From: GCA-016699835 sp964543905
GTDB lineage: Bacteria > Planctomycetota > Phycisphaerae > Phycisphaerales > UBA1924
Direction of reading: 5' to 3'
DNA length: 64,000 bases
Assembly: GCA_964543905.1 (NCBI GenBank)
Contig: CAZIZO010000001.1
Coordinates: 310,001 to 374,000, forward strand
The position numbers and the translations under genes are program-made. The notes beneath the pieces were generated by a model. The model was not told the DNA's origin. It worked only from the letters and a program-made list of their open reading frames with translations, and did no database searches. This document shows, piece after piece, positions 47,681 to 55,650 of the stretch (the stretch's first letter is position 1; every line of letters begins with the position of its first letter).

Positions 47681-47718
47681 CCCGCGAGGGTGTATAGGAG
47701 TATGGCGGGCCGTCGACT

Positions 47719-48585
47719 TTACAGCACATCCCCAAACCCGCGCTTGCTCTTCATGAAGAAGGCGTAGGCGAGTTGCATGAACGCGAGCGAACACACAAAG
47801 GTGAGGGCGAGGGCTTGCCAATCGGGTTGTTCGCCGAAGAGGAGGACGCTGCGGCCGCCGTCGATGATGGCGGTGAGCGGGTTGATGTTCGACATCCACT
47901 CGTAGTCCTTGAGGAGTTTGGGGTGGTAGAGGATGGGGGTGAGGAAGAAGAGGATTTGGCCGACGAGGATGGAGACGATGTTGCCGATGTCCCGGAGGAA
48001 GACGCCGAGGGCCGCGAGGAACCAGGCGAGGCCGAGCGCGAGCGTGAGGAGGGGCAGGAGGACGACGGGGAGGAGGATGGCCGTCCACGGAAGTGTGTGG
48101 GTGGAGAGGAGCGTGCCGAGGATGACGAGCGCGATGGAGATGAGGCCGGTCAGGAGCGCCGAGCCGAGGGACGCGATGGGCAGGATCTCGACGGGGAAGA
48201 CGACCTTCTTGACGAAGTTGGGGTTTTCGAGGATGAGGGTGGGCGAGCGGATGACCGACTCGGCGAAGATGGAGTAGAGCGCCATGCCGCAGAAGAGGAT
48301 GGAGGCGAAGTGGAGGGTGTTCTGGGCGGTGTGCTCGCCGAAGGTGGTGGTCTTGAAGATGGTGCCGAAGACGAAGGTGTAGACGGAGAGGAGCGTCAGC
48401 GGCAGGAGGATGGACCAGAGGACGCCGAGTTGAGTGCCGCGGTGACGCTGGAGGAAGGTGCGGAGGGTGAACTGGCGGATGAGGTCGCGGTGGCGCCAGA
48501 GGTTGGAGAGCAGATGCGCGGGGCTGAGGAGCGTCGCGAGTGGCTGCGGGGCCGAGGTGTTGTGGAGGGTGAGGAGGGTGGACAT
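47719..48585 (-). CDS. wzm: polysaccharide ABC exporter permease (Wzm-type, ABC-2)
   Basis: The membrane subunit of the exporter, 288 residues with six hydrophobic helices. Typical ABC-2 features are the amphipathic N-terminal 'LLSNLWRHRDLIRQFTLRTF', followed by 'RGTQLGVLWSILLPLTLLSV', and the C-terminal 'NINPLTAIIDGGRSVLLFGE'. It should pair with the Wzt-type ATPase at 43571 to move an undecaprenyl-linked glycan to the periplasmic face. The start at 48585 is chosen because residues upstream (to 48678) look like a non-native leader; no ribosome site was seen for either. The final residues ('FFMKSKRGFGDVL') match the family end. Confidence 0.9.
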   Translation of the reverse strand: MSTLLTLHNTSAPQPLATLLSPAHLLSNLWRHRDLIRQFTLRTFLQRHRGTQLGVLWSILLPLTLLSVYTFVFGTIFKTTTFGEHTAQNTLHFASILFCGMALYSIFAESVIRSPTLILENPNFVKKVVFPVEILPIASLGSALLTGLISIALVILGTLLSTHTLPWTAILLPVVLLPLLTLALGLAWFLAALGVFLRDIGNIVSILVGQILFFLTPILYHPKLLKDYEWMSNINPLTAIIDGGRSVLLFGEQPDWQALALTFVCSLAFMQLAYAFFMKSKRGFGDVL

Positions 48586-48761
48586 CTTGGGTGGGAAGGG
48601 TAAGGGCGCGGTGCGCGGGGTGGTGAGTTGTGTGTGCACCCGCTCGGCACGCATCGGCACGCGGGCGATCGCGGCCACATGCCTAAAGTAGCCGCGTTGG
48701 GCCGACGCACTGTGGGACAGGCCTGGAGCCGCAAGGATGCGATGCTGGCAGGAGAGCCGTC

Positions 48762-50792
48762 ATGAAGAAACGAACGTCGATTGTCCGGTTTTTGTGCTTC
48801 GCTTCCGTGATTTTCCTCGGCGACTACGGGTTCTGCCGCTTCGCGAGCGCCCAAGAATATCCGCAAACGGACTGGAACTACGTCAGCAACACACAGCCGC
48901 CTTCACCACAGAACCCTCGGTACCGCCTCATCCGAAATAGGAGCGCGCTCTTTTACAATGTGGCGAAGGACGGCGACACCTTTCCGGTCAAGCTGGCCGA
49001 CCCAAGCATCGCCGTCGTGCGTCGTCCGAACACGAGCGAGGATTGGTTCGTCATGGCCGGGACGGGGCTGGATTGCCTTGGAAACGTGAACATTGAGGTC
49101 TACAAATCAAACAATCTAGTGGATTGGTCCTACATTGGCACGGTCTTTGATCGCTCTGGTGAGTCGCTTCAGGCCGCACGATGCTTCAACGGAAGCGTTC
49201 CGTGCACGTGTGGCCAGGCGAACTGCACGCAAGTTCAGCCGGCGACCTACGTCAACACTCTGACGGGAGTCGCGGGGCAGACTCCGTACACTTCATTCTG
49301 GGCTCCTCACGTCTTCGTGCGTCCGACGGACCCAAGCGTGCTCTACGTCGCATTTACGGCGACGGAGTACCGGGCGCTCGGACCAACCGATCAACCGCTC
49401 GTCGCTTCGTGCTACTGGACCTCCGTCTCAATGGATCGCGTGTTTGCACCTTTGACGACCTCAAGCCCGATCTGCGCGGCCTGCCCGCCTTGCCCAAGTC
49501 CGCAGACAACCCTTGGCGCGACCGCCGTCAATCAGTTTGTCTACTCTGTGAACGATGCATTTCCACCGACGACCGTTCGGTACGACGGTGGGGCTTCGCA
49601 GGGTGGAAACAGCGTCATCGCAACCAGCGGCAGATATGCCGATCAATCGACCTTTGACTTCTCACGTGGTGTTTGGACGCATGTCAATACCACATCTGGC
49701 CTAAGACGACACCCGAAGTCGTGGATGGGGATCGATCCGTACATTTTTTTTGACTCCAGCGCCGCATCGGGTGCCGAGCCTGCGTGGATTTTGTACAACG
49801 GGTGCGATGCTGCTACGCCCGGGATCAATCAAAAGACCGTATGGGCGTATCCGATCCTCAACCAATCCCCTGTCGGCGGCAGCTTTAGCTATGTCAAAGC
49901 AACATGGTCTCAGGGCCCGCTCTTGATGGCCGAATCTACGGACTACAGCCCCGTGACCGTCGAGGTATCACCGGGTGGAACTGGGAACAACGCGAACGTG
50001 CTGCTTTACAATGGTCAGGTGGATGGCGCCGGGCTTGGGAATACGGCAGCGCAGAACAGGACGGGAAAGTCGGTGGCGGAAGGCGTCTCCGTGTTCGAGT
50101 ACGACGTGTCGAATGGCGCCCGCACGGATCAGAAGTTCATTTATGTTCTGATCAGCCGGAACAGCTGGGATTCGCCGTCCTATGGGATTTTCTACAGGAA
50201 GTTGCGTCGGCCATCCGGAACCGGGAACCTCGCGGACTTGGCTCTCGACAAGAGCACGTTCCTACCAGCCAATGGAAGCACAGAAGAGCGTGCGTTGATC
50301 ACAGCCGATCGTCGATTGCGAAAGAATGGCATGAGCTTCGGCCACGGCGAGGTGTTCTTCGTTCCCGATCCAAATGCGGGCTTTCCAAGACGGCCATATC
50401 TGGTGTTTCACATGAAGCAAGACGCCGACACGCTCTACAACGACGGGAACACGGGTTCCAATCGTCGCGTCTACGTCAAAGAACTCCGCATTTCATACAA
50501 CAGTACGAATCCAAACGACCCAACGAACGGTGACATTCTCCAACTTGGAGTCGCGGAAACGGATCCCAGAAGGGAGCCGGAGGTATTCCTGATTCCAACG
50601 ACCCTTCCCGCTCCAACCACGACGCTCTCACACCAAGCCCCGCTCACACTTTTGTTTGGGCCACCGATGCCAAACAGCGGCGGCACGACGACCGCGGACG
50701 TCGACGACGGCACGGGGACCGGAACGCCAGACGGAGACATCACCGTGGACGACCTCTTGTACTATTTGATGCTCTACTCACGCGGCCAATAG
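48762..50792 (+). CDS. secreted GH43-like propeller protein with one dockerin unit
   Basis: A 676-residue exported protein. AGGAGAG precedes the ATG and a signal peptide follows ('FLCFASVIFLGDYGFC'). The fold looks like a five-bladed GH43-type propeller: 'LADPSIAVVRRPNTSEDWFV', 'IEVYKSNNLVDWSYIG' and 'TSFWAPHVFVRP' match the DPx, substrate-side and WAPxV signatures of that clan. The catalytic acids were not all assigned, so activity is not certain. The C-terminus has a single 'DGDITVDDLLYYLMLYSRGQ' unit, half of the twin module of the other secreted proteins, and lacks the Gly-Cys end. It starts next to wzm on the opposite strand and is followed by a methyltransferase. Confidence 0.82.
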   Translation: MKKRTSIVRFLCFASVIFLGDYGFCRFASAQEYPQTDWNYVSNTQPPSPQNPRYRLIRNRSALFYNVAKDGDTFPVKLADPSIAVVRRPNTSEDWFVMAGTGLDCLGNVNIEVYKSNNLVDWSYIGTVFDRSGESLQAARCFNGSVPCTCGQANCTQVQPATYVNTLTGVAGQTPYTSFWAPHVFVRPTDPSVLYVAFTATEYRALGPTDQPLVASCYWTSVSMDRVFAPLTTSSPICAACPPCPSPQTTLGATAVNQFVYSVNDAFPPTTVRYDGGASQGGNSVIATSGRYADQSTFDFSRGVWTHVNTTSGLRRHPKSWMGIDPYIFFDSSAASGAEPAWILYNGCDAATPGINQKTVWAYPILNQSPVGGSFSYVKATWSQGPLLMAESTDYSPVTVEVSPGGTGNNANVLLYNGQVDGAGLGNTAAQNRTGKSVAEGVSVFEYDVSNGARTDQKFIYVLISRNSWDSPSYGIFYRKLRRPSGTGNLADLALDKSTFLPANGSTEERALITADRRLRKNGMSFGHGEVFFVPDPNAGFPRRPYLVFHMKQDADTLYNDGNTGSNRRVYVKELRISYNSTNPNDPTNGDILQLGVAETDPRREPEVFLIPTTLPAPTTTLSHQAPLTLLFGPPMPNSGGTTTADVDDGTGTGTPDGDITVDDLLYYLMLYSRGQ

Positions 50793-50810
50793 GAACCCGT
50801 AGGACTCACG

Positions 50811-51722
50811 ATGCCCACCTCTGCTTGGCATTACATCTCACCGATTCTCCAACGCGTGTACGAACTGCACCAACACCAGCCGATTCGGCGCGTTCTCGAC
50901 GTCGGCGTCGGGAGCGGCAAATGGGGTTTCCTCGCAAGGGAAGTGGTGGATTTCTACGCCAACTCCGTTTATTTCAAGCCAGACTGGCGCTTGCGACTCG
51001 TGGGCATCGAGGCCTTTGAACGATACCGCACGCCGATCCACGATCACGTCTACGACCGAGTCTATTGGGGCGATGCGATTGAGATCCTTCGAGGCGGCGA
51101 TCTGGCCTCGGAAACGTTCGACATCATCTTCGCCATGGAAGTCATCGAGCACATCGAAAAGAGTGCTGGGGAATGGCTCCTTGAACGGCTCGTATCGCAG
51201 GCCGAGCGGGCGGTTGTGCTGAGTTTCCCTCCGGAGGTCGATGCGGAAGGGCATCACATCTTCGAGCAGGGAGCCACGCACGGGAACCCCTACGAAGCCC
51301 ACAAGTCCATCTGGACGGTCAAAGACCTTGCGTCCTTTGAATACCAGGAGATTGCACCTCTTTGCTATCTCGTGCATGGCAAGGCCGTCGGTGTATCCGT
51401 GATTGGGGAAAAGAGTTCATCCGTCCGCGAGCGCGGCGTACGACTGTTGCAAGGCGATGGAGCTTTCGTCGATTTTCAGTTACCGAGGGCGACGACGGAA
51501 GTCGAGGTCCAGGTATTGCACCACCCTTGGAGCGCCTGCCTCGCGATTACGCCGGCTTCGGGTTCAGGAACGCAAATGATCGACCTCTTCGCCGAGGAGC
51601 CCGTCGTGACCACGACTCGCGTTCGATTCGCCGTCCCAACGACCGGGTTTCGTGCGGAACTGAAAGGAAATGTGAGATCACGAGGGCAAGAGGCGTGGAT
51701 TCACTCGGTGCGCGCCGTGTGA
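50811..51722 (+). CDS. SAM-dependent methyltransferase
   Basis: A 303-residue class I methyltransferase. Motif I is 'VLDVGVGSGKWGFLA' at residues 28-42, and 'FDIIFAMEVIEHIEKS' is the usual 'EVIEHI' stretch before the post-II region. The C-terminal ~100 residues are beta-rich ('VDFQLPRATTEVEVQVLHHP') and could be a carbohydrate- or substrate-binding domain. It lies 18 bases after the GH43-like gene and ends before a strong terminator, so the two form a unit. In this polysaccharide setting it probably methylates a sugar, but a small-molecule substrate is equally possible. Confidence 0.85.
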   Translation: MPTSAWHYISPILQRVYELHQHQPIRRVLDVGVGSGKWGFLAREVVDFYANSVYFKPDWRLRLVGIEAFERYRTPIHDHVYDRVYWGDAIEILRGGDLASETFDIIFAMEVIEHIEKSAGEWLLERLVSQAERAVVLSFPPEVDAEGHHIFEQGATHGNPYEAHKSIWTVKDLASFEYQEIAPLCYLVHGKAVGVSVIGEKSSSVRERGVRLLQGDGAFVDFQLPRATTEVEVQVLHHPWSACLAITPASGSGTQMIDLFAEEPVVTTTRVRFAVPTTGFRAELKGNVRSRGQEAWIHSVRAV

Positions 51723-51777
51723 AGACGACGCGCCGCGAGGTCCGGGCGTGTGGCCCCGATCGAGCCTCAGGCCGTGC

Positions 51778-51810
51778 CCCCGATCGTTGCTTTGAACGAT
51801 CGGGGTTCTT
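51778..51810 (+). terminator. rho-independent terminator after the methyltransferase gene
   Basis: CCCCGATCGTT (51778-51788) pairs perfectly with AACGATCGGGG (51795-51805) around GCTTTG, followed by TTCTT. It lies 55 bases after the stop of the 50811 gene and marks the end of the polysaccharide locus. Confidence 0.85.
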
Positions 51811-52105
51811 CGTCGTCGTACACCCGCTCGGCCTCGATTGTGCCGAGCCACGATCGAGGGCACGGAAAACCAGCGCCCACCGTCGCGCCTTTCCAGGGGA
51901 TGGAGGTGCCGCCCCGGAGAGGAAGGGGCTGTCTTGATGTGCCGTCCGCAGGACCCTTCCTCTGGCATCAGCGGCTCATGATGTCGCCACGGATGCAGGG
52001 GGCTGCCGCCCCCCGCACCCCCCGCACTCTCCCGGCCTCCCCTGTTCACGGCTCGCGCGTCCTTCTCCTCCCAGCGCGTCACGGTTCGACAGCGCTCGCG
52101 CACGG

Positions 52106-52294
52106 TTGAACGCACACCGTTGAGCCTTGCACGGCGAGCGTTCGGCCCTTGACGACGACCGTGCCGCCCTTCACGCCCCTTGTGCAACCTTGCACGACGG
52201 CCGTGCAGCCCTGCACGCTCCTCGTGCACCCTTGCACGACGGCCGTGCAGCCCTTTGCGACGACCTTTCAGCCCTTTCTAACGCCCCTTCAACC
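52106..52294. repeat. 21-bp tandem repeat array, nine units, with an inverted repeat inside most units
   Basis: Nine head-to-tail units of exactly 21 bases run from 52106 to 52294; a tenth, weak unit may start at 52085. Five units (52127-52147, 52169-52252) have the form GCACG-five bases-CGTGC or one to two mismatches from it, followed by a pyrimidine/purine CC end. The identical units at 52190-52210 and 52232-52252 show the pattern best. Read on the plus strand the units encode leucine-led heptads, but no start or ribosome site supports a gene. Confidence 0.8.
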
Positions 52295-52476
52295 CGCATC
52301 GCGAGCGATCAACCTCGGCGACGACACTTTTTCTTCGTGGAAGTCGGCGTTCGCGCTCAAGCGGCCTTGCTCCCTCGCCGACCTCTTCGCGGCTGGTCCG
52401 CCGGGGCCGCGCCGCTCGACTCGTCCTCACCGCGAGGCGGGGGGCGTGCGCGGGGCTTGGTGGATATGAAGAGGAC

Positions 52477-52769
52477 TTCACCACAGAGAGCACAGAGCAC
52501 ACAGAGGAAGGCCGGAGGTCAGGAACGATTCCGCTCGCCGGGATCGAACTCGCCCTTCAACCAGCGGACAAAGTTCTCGGAGTGGACCAGATACGTCTTG
52601 CGCGTGCTCTCCTTGAGTACGCCGGTCTGCTCCCGCTCCGAGAGGAGTTCACGATACAGCTCCAGGGCACGCTCGACTTCGTCGGCGGCAGAACGGCTGA
52701 TTCGAAGAATGGCCATGCTGGGACTTTATCAGGTTTCTTCTCTGTGCCCTCTGTGCTCTCGGTGGTGAA
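52477..52769. mobile_element. small element bounded by 33-bp inverted repeats
   Basis: The left end (52477-52509) and the reverse complement of the right end (52737-52769) match at 28 of 33 positions; the shared core is GAGAGCACAGAG. Between them lies one short minus-strand gene (52519-52716). No transposase is present. Size and layout fit a MITE-like or cassette element; the end sequences resemble the 'ACCACAGAGAGCACAGAG' repeats I recall from many planctomycetes. Target-site duplication was not evident. Confidence 0.55.
52519..52716 (-). CDS. 65-residue protein resembling a recombinase core-binding domain
   Basis: A short helical protein. Residues about 12-60 ('ELYRELLSEREQTGVLKEST', then 'KTYLVHSENFVRWLKG') resemble the SAM-like core-binding domain of tyrosine recombinases, in which a 'STRKTYxxxxxxFxxWL' helix pair contacts DNA, but no catalytic domain follows. 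The coding region is enclosed by the inverted repeats of the surrounding element, with the stop just inside the left end. No obvious Shine-Dalgarno was identified. It could be a DNA-binding accessory or antitoxin-like protein; the call rests on a short motif only. Confidence 0.6.
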   Translation of the reverse strand: MAILRISRSAADEVERALELYRELLSEREQTGVLKESTRKTYLVHSENFVRWLKGEFDPGERNRS

Positions 52770-52789
52770 CCTGCCTTTGGAGATATGTC

Positions 52790-53512
52790 ATGGGGATCGT
52801 TCCGAATACACGCTTGGGCAAGATCGAGTTTTATGAGGCGCACGTGGGGAGCGGCGGGCCGTGGCCCACCAACGCGGCGGCGATCGGCCTCACCTCAACG
52901 AGTGTCAGCGCGCTGGCCACGCTCACGAGCGAGGCTCGCAAGGCGTACGACGCGGCCGAGGCCGCGCGCCAGGCCGCCCGGTCGGCGACGCAGGCCTTCT
53001 ACGACGCCGTCCGCGCGATGCACAACGGCCCCGGCGCGGGCGCGGACATGATCGAGACGATCCGCAACAAAGCGCAGACGACCAACGACCCCAACGTGTA
53101 CGTGCTCGCGCAGATCCCGCCGCCCGCGACGCCCGGGACGACGCCGCCGCCGGGGACGCCGTTCGACTTTACGGTTGGATTGCTGCAGAACGGCTCGCTC
53201 GAACTGAAGTGGAAATGCAACAACCCGAGCGGCACGAGCGGGACGATTTATGAAGTGTCGCGGCGCGTGGGTGGAGCCACCACCGGCCCCTTCCAGTACG
53301 TCGGCCCCACCGGCGTCAAGAGCATCATCGACGACACCGTCCCCAGCAACTCCGGGCCGATCACGTACCAGATCACGGCGATCCGCTCGACTCGTGGGGG
53401 GGTGGAGCGCGGGAACCCGGGGCAGTTCACCGTGACGTTCGGGATGGGCGGCGGCGGGCTCGCGATCACGAATGTGAGCGGCGAGAATGTGAACGCGAAG
53501 ATCGCGGCGTGA
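52790..53512 (+). CDS. small fibronectin-III-like protein
   Basis: A 240-residue protein without a clear signal peptide. GGAGATAT lies just before the ATG, right after the inverted-repeat element. Residues about 20-110 are helical and Ala-rich ('EARKAYDAAEAARQAARSAT'), with 'MIETIRNKAQTTNDPNVYVL'. After a Pro/Gly/Thr linker, residues about 135-230 form one fibronectin-III-like beta-sandwich ('LELKWKCNNPSGTSGTIYEV', 'GPITYQITAIRSTRGGVERG'). I recall this helical plus FnIII layout from a family of small planctomycete proteins of unknown role. A decayed relative may lie at 24490-25077. It is followed by its own terminator. Confidence 0.82.
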   Translation: MGIVPNTRLGKIEFYEAHVGSGGPWPTNAAAIGLTSTSVSALATLTSEARKAYDAAEAARQAARSATQAFYDAVRAMHNGPGAGADMIETIRNKAQTTNDPNVYVLAQIPPPATPGTTPPPGTPFDFTVGLLQNGSLELKWKCNNPSGTSGTIYEVSRRVGGATTGPFQYVGPTGVKSIIDDTVPSNSGPITYQITAIRSTRGGVERGNPGQFTVTFGMGGGGLAITNVSGENVNAKIAA

Positions 53513-53616
53513 AGTTGGAAGACGCGGCGTGCGAATCGGGCGATCCTGATTCGCGGATGCAAGAGGAGGGGTGTACAACCCCTCCTCCTGCACCTCCACC
53601 CCAGGAAGACAATGAC

Positions 53617-53656
53617 GGCCCCGGTTCAGCCCCACGAAGGATGAGCCGGGGCCTTT
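53617..53656 (+). terminator. terminator after the FnIII-like gene
   Basis: GGCCCCGGTTCA (53617-53628) pairs with TGAGCCGGGGCC (53642-53653), with one mismatch, and TTT follows. It lies about 100 bases after the stop. Confidence 0.75.
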
Positions 53657-53690
53657 CTCGCTTCGATGTGAATCCATACTGTGGATAGCG

Positions 53691-54398
53691 ATGGACGCTT
53701 GGGAACGGTGTCGCTTGCCCGACGATCTCCCTTTCGAAGACTGGGTGCGCTTTGTATTCGATCATCCGATCTTGGATCCGCAGTGGTGGTGGCAAGATCC
53801 GGAATCGGGATACGTGCAGGAATGGAACGATGGGGCCGACCGGGCTCGAACGCTCTCGTACCTCACACGCTTGTTTGCACATCCGGAGGGATTGGTCGCG
53901 CGATTCTCGCGTCGCCAGATCGACCAAGGGCTGAACTTTCTCGTGAGCAACTCTTGCTCGAACCACATGTTCGTCCTGTCCGACGCCAAACTGCCATGGG
54001 CCGATCGACGGGCCTGCTTCGACGCCATGATACCGCTCTACGCCAAGTTGATGGCCCCGATCTACCAGGATGACCTTGGACATAACGAGCGCGGGCCGAG
54101 CGATCCCGAGCGTCCCACCTTCGCGTGCTACATGTGGTGGGACATCATCCCGGTGTACGGAGGCATGGAGCACGCGGATTGCGAACGCATCCATGATGCC
54201 GTGCTTCATGTCTTTGAGGAAGTGCTGAAACTCAAGGCGGAGTCCTGTCTGGAGAGCGTGCTGCACGGCCTCGGACACTGGCACCTGTACATTCCCCGTC
54301 GCACCGAACCGATCGTCCGGCGATTCCTCGCGAGAACGGACATCAGCGACGAACTTCGACGCTACGCGGAGCGTGCTGCAATCGGAGGCGTTCAGTAA
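53691..54398 (+). CDS. conserved cytoplasmic protein of unknown function
   Basis: A 235-residue soluble protein rich in Trp, His and acidic residues. Conserved-looking segments are 'LPFEDWVRFVFDHPILDPQW', 'GLNFLVSNSCSNHMFVLSD', 'ERPTFACYMWWDIIPVYGG' and 'CLESVLHGLGHWHLYIPRR'. The last stretch (HGLGHW) is striking and suggests a structural or metal site, but I do not recognise an enzyme. I recall similar proteins without known function in several environmental phyla. It starts at the ATG at 53691, with no evident ribosome site, and is followed by a perfect terminator hairpin. Confidence 0.75.
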   Translation: MDAWERCRLPDDLPFEDWVRFVFDHPILDPQWWWQDPESGYVQEWNDGADRARTLSYLTRLFAHPEGLVARFSRRQIDQGLNFLVSNSCSNHMFVLSDAKLPWADRRACFDAMIPLYAKLMAPIYQDDLGHNERGPSDPERPTFACYMWWDIIPVYGGMEHADCERIHDAVLHVFEEVLKLKAESCLESVLHGLGHWHLYIPRRTEPIVRRFLARTDISDELRRYAERAAIGGVQ

Positions 54399-54416
54399 CG
54401 CGGGCGGGAGGGAGTT

Positions 54417-54447
54417 GCAGAGGGAACCGAAGAGGTTCCCTCTGCAT
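54417..54447 (+). terminator. terminator hairpin after the 53691 gene
   Basis: GCAGAGGGAACC (54417-54428) pairs perfectly with GGTTCCCTCTGC (54434-54445) around GAAGA, followed by ATT. The stem is long; the T-run is poor, so termination is likely but not certain. Confidence 0.7.
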
Positions 54448-54656
54448 TCGCGGAACAACGGGCGTGCCCGCAAAGCGAATGGGGTGCCGTCAGGGGGACC
54501 GTAGGTTCCCCGGCATGAGCGCCCAAGACGCCACGCTCGCTCACGCTTCGCGGCTTGCGAGTGCTTGGGTTGTTGACTTGCGTTGTCGTCGCCCTGTCAC
54601 TGGTACTTCGGCAGCGAATCAAACCCACCCCAAACCCCTCCCTCAGGGAGTGGCTT

Positions 54657-55550
54657 TCAAGGCATCGCCGCCTTGCGGCTTTGATCGTCGGCGCTCGCGC
54701 GGGTGAGGACGGGGCTGTAGCGCATGCGGACGTCGAAGGCGTGGGCGTGAGAGTGGCCGCCGTGGGCGTTGGGGAGGATTTCGAGCGTGGTGACGGAGAC
54801 GGTGCGGGCCTCGGCTCGGTGCATCATCACGCTAAGTTCGGGGCGGTCGGGCCAGGTGTGATGGTGGAAGAGGTCTTGCGCCTCCGGCGTCGCGCCGGCG
54901 GCGAGGACCATCCCATCAAAGAGCGGCAGGCGCGACTGCACGAGGTGGTCGCCGAGCCCAGAACTCGCGAGGCAGAGCGGGGCGGCATGGTGTCTCGTGA
55001 TGAGGAGGTCGGTGCGGTCCCAGGACGCCTCAAGAATTTGATGAGAGCACGAGTGGCTCAGGCGTCCCGCCTGAGCACCCGAGCGTGTCGAAGAATCACA
55101 GGCGGGACGCCTGTGCCACCGCTCCTCGTCCAAGGAAGTCGCGGGGATCTTGGGCGCGGGGCTGGCCGCGAGGAGGCGGAAGGGGGCGAAGCGGTTGAGA
55201 TCGAGCGCGCTCAGCGCGGCGAGGGCGTCGTCGGGCGTGCGGCTCGCGATGAGGTGGGGGATGATCTTGCCGCGGGACACGAGTTGATTCGGCGGCGGCA
55301 TCTTGGGCGGCAAGGGCGGGTTGAGGTTGAGGAGGCAGAGGGCCAGACCCTCTTCGTTGGCGGCGATCCAGGTGCCCCCGGCCTCGCCGTCGGCGGGCCA
55401 GAGGGCGCGGGTTGAAGGTAGGTCACGCCATCGGGGCGGCGTGGCGTCGGGGCGGGTGCGCTGCTCGTCGCGGTTGCAGACGAGGCGAAGGCCGCAGGTG
55501 GGCGAGGATTCGTCGAGGGGCGGGAGGAGGATGAGCGAGACGGTGCACAT
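54657..55550 (-). CDS. NRDE / TANGO2-like protein with an intragenic repeat insertion
   Basis: A 297-residue protein of the NRDE family. It begins MCTVSLILLP, with Cys2 typical of the family's N-terminal-nucleophile-like start, and has the name-giving motif in 'RLVCNRDEQRTRPDA'. 'GGTWIAANEEGLALCLLNLN' is also characteristic. Eukaryotic relatives (TANGO2) are linked to lipid or haem handling; the bacterial role is unknown. Around residues 140-165 the chain reads 'RWHRRPACDSSTRSGAQAGR', which is not family sequence but the translation of two palindromic repeats (55053-55118) inserted in frame. I choose the ATG at 55550 because the Cys2 start is conserved; the upstream extension is not protein-like. 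Confidence 0.85.
   Translation of the reverse strand: MCTVSLILLPPLDESSPTCGLRLVCNRDEQRTRPDATPPRWRDLPSTRALWPADGEAGGTWIAANEEGLALCLLNLNPPLPPKMPPPNQLVSRGKIIPHLIASRTPDDALAALSALDLNRFAPFRLLAASPAPKIPATSLDEERWHRRPACDSSTRSGAQAGRLSHSCSHQILEASWDRTDLLITRHHAAPLCLASSGLGDHLVQSRLPLFDGMVLAAGATPEAQDLFHHHTWPDRPELSVMMHRAEARTVSVTTLEILPNAHGGHSHAHAFDVRMRYSPVLTRASADDQSRKAAMP
55053..55118. repeat. two palindromic repeats inserted in the NRDE gene
   Basis: Copy one: GCTCAGGCG and CGCCTGAGC (55056-55076) pair around TCC. Copy two: CACAGGCG and CGCCTGTG (55097-55115) pair around GGA and are followed by CCAC. Copy two, reversed, matches the lpdA copy at 21 of 23 positions. The pair lies in the coding frame. Confidence 0.8.
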
Positions 55551-55610
55551 GCGGAACGAGCGCGCGGGCAGAGGAAGATAGAAGGGGTCGAGGCGGGTGG
55601 GAAGAAGGAA

Positions 55611-55625
55611 CAGGGCTGAAAGCCC
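55611..55625. repeat. short palindromic repeat upstream of the NRDE gene
   Basis: CAGGGCT-GAA-AGCCCGTG followed by GCCACT. The arms GGGCT/AGCCC pair perfectly. I recall close variants of this unit ('cagggctgaaGCCCTGTGCCAC') scattered in planctomycete genomes. Confidence 0.5.
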
Positions 55626-55650
55626 GTGCCACTGGGATCCATGGAGATCG

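Larger units (their letters stand above)
47369..47718. other. intergenic region between convergent genes, with two hairpins
   Basis: 350 bases between the CTERM-tagged gene and the end of wzm. It holds the hairpin at 47421-47446 and a palindrome at 47662-47680. No gene is supported; the open frames crossing it on both strands are GC-driven. Confidence 0.55.

Noticed and set aside
47374..47697. Open frame between the CTERM-tagged gene and wzm.
   Set aside because: It contains two hairpins and has no ribosome site or protein-like composition.
52106..52294. The 21-bp array as a CRISPR.
   Set aside because: Units are contiguous with no spacers and are too short; no cas genes are near.
52127..52768. 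A plus-strand protein of Leu-led heptads from the tandem array.
   Set aside because: No ribosome site, and the frame runs on through the inverted-repeat element that holds an opposite-strand gene; kept as a possibility only in the finding.
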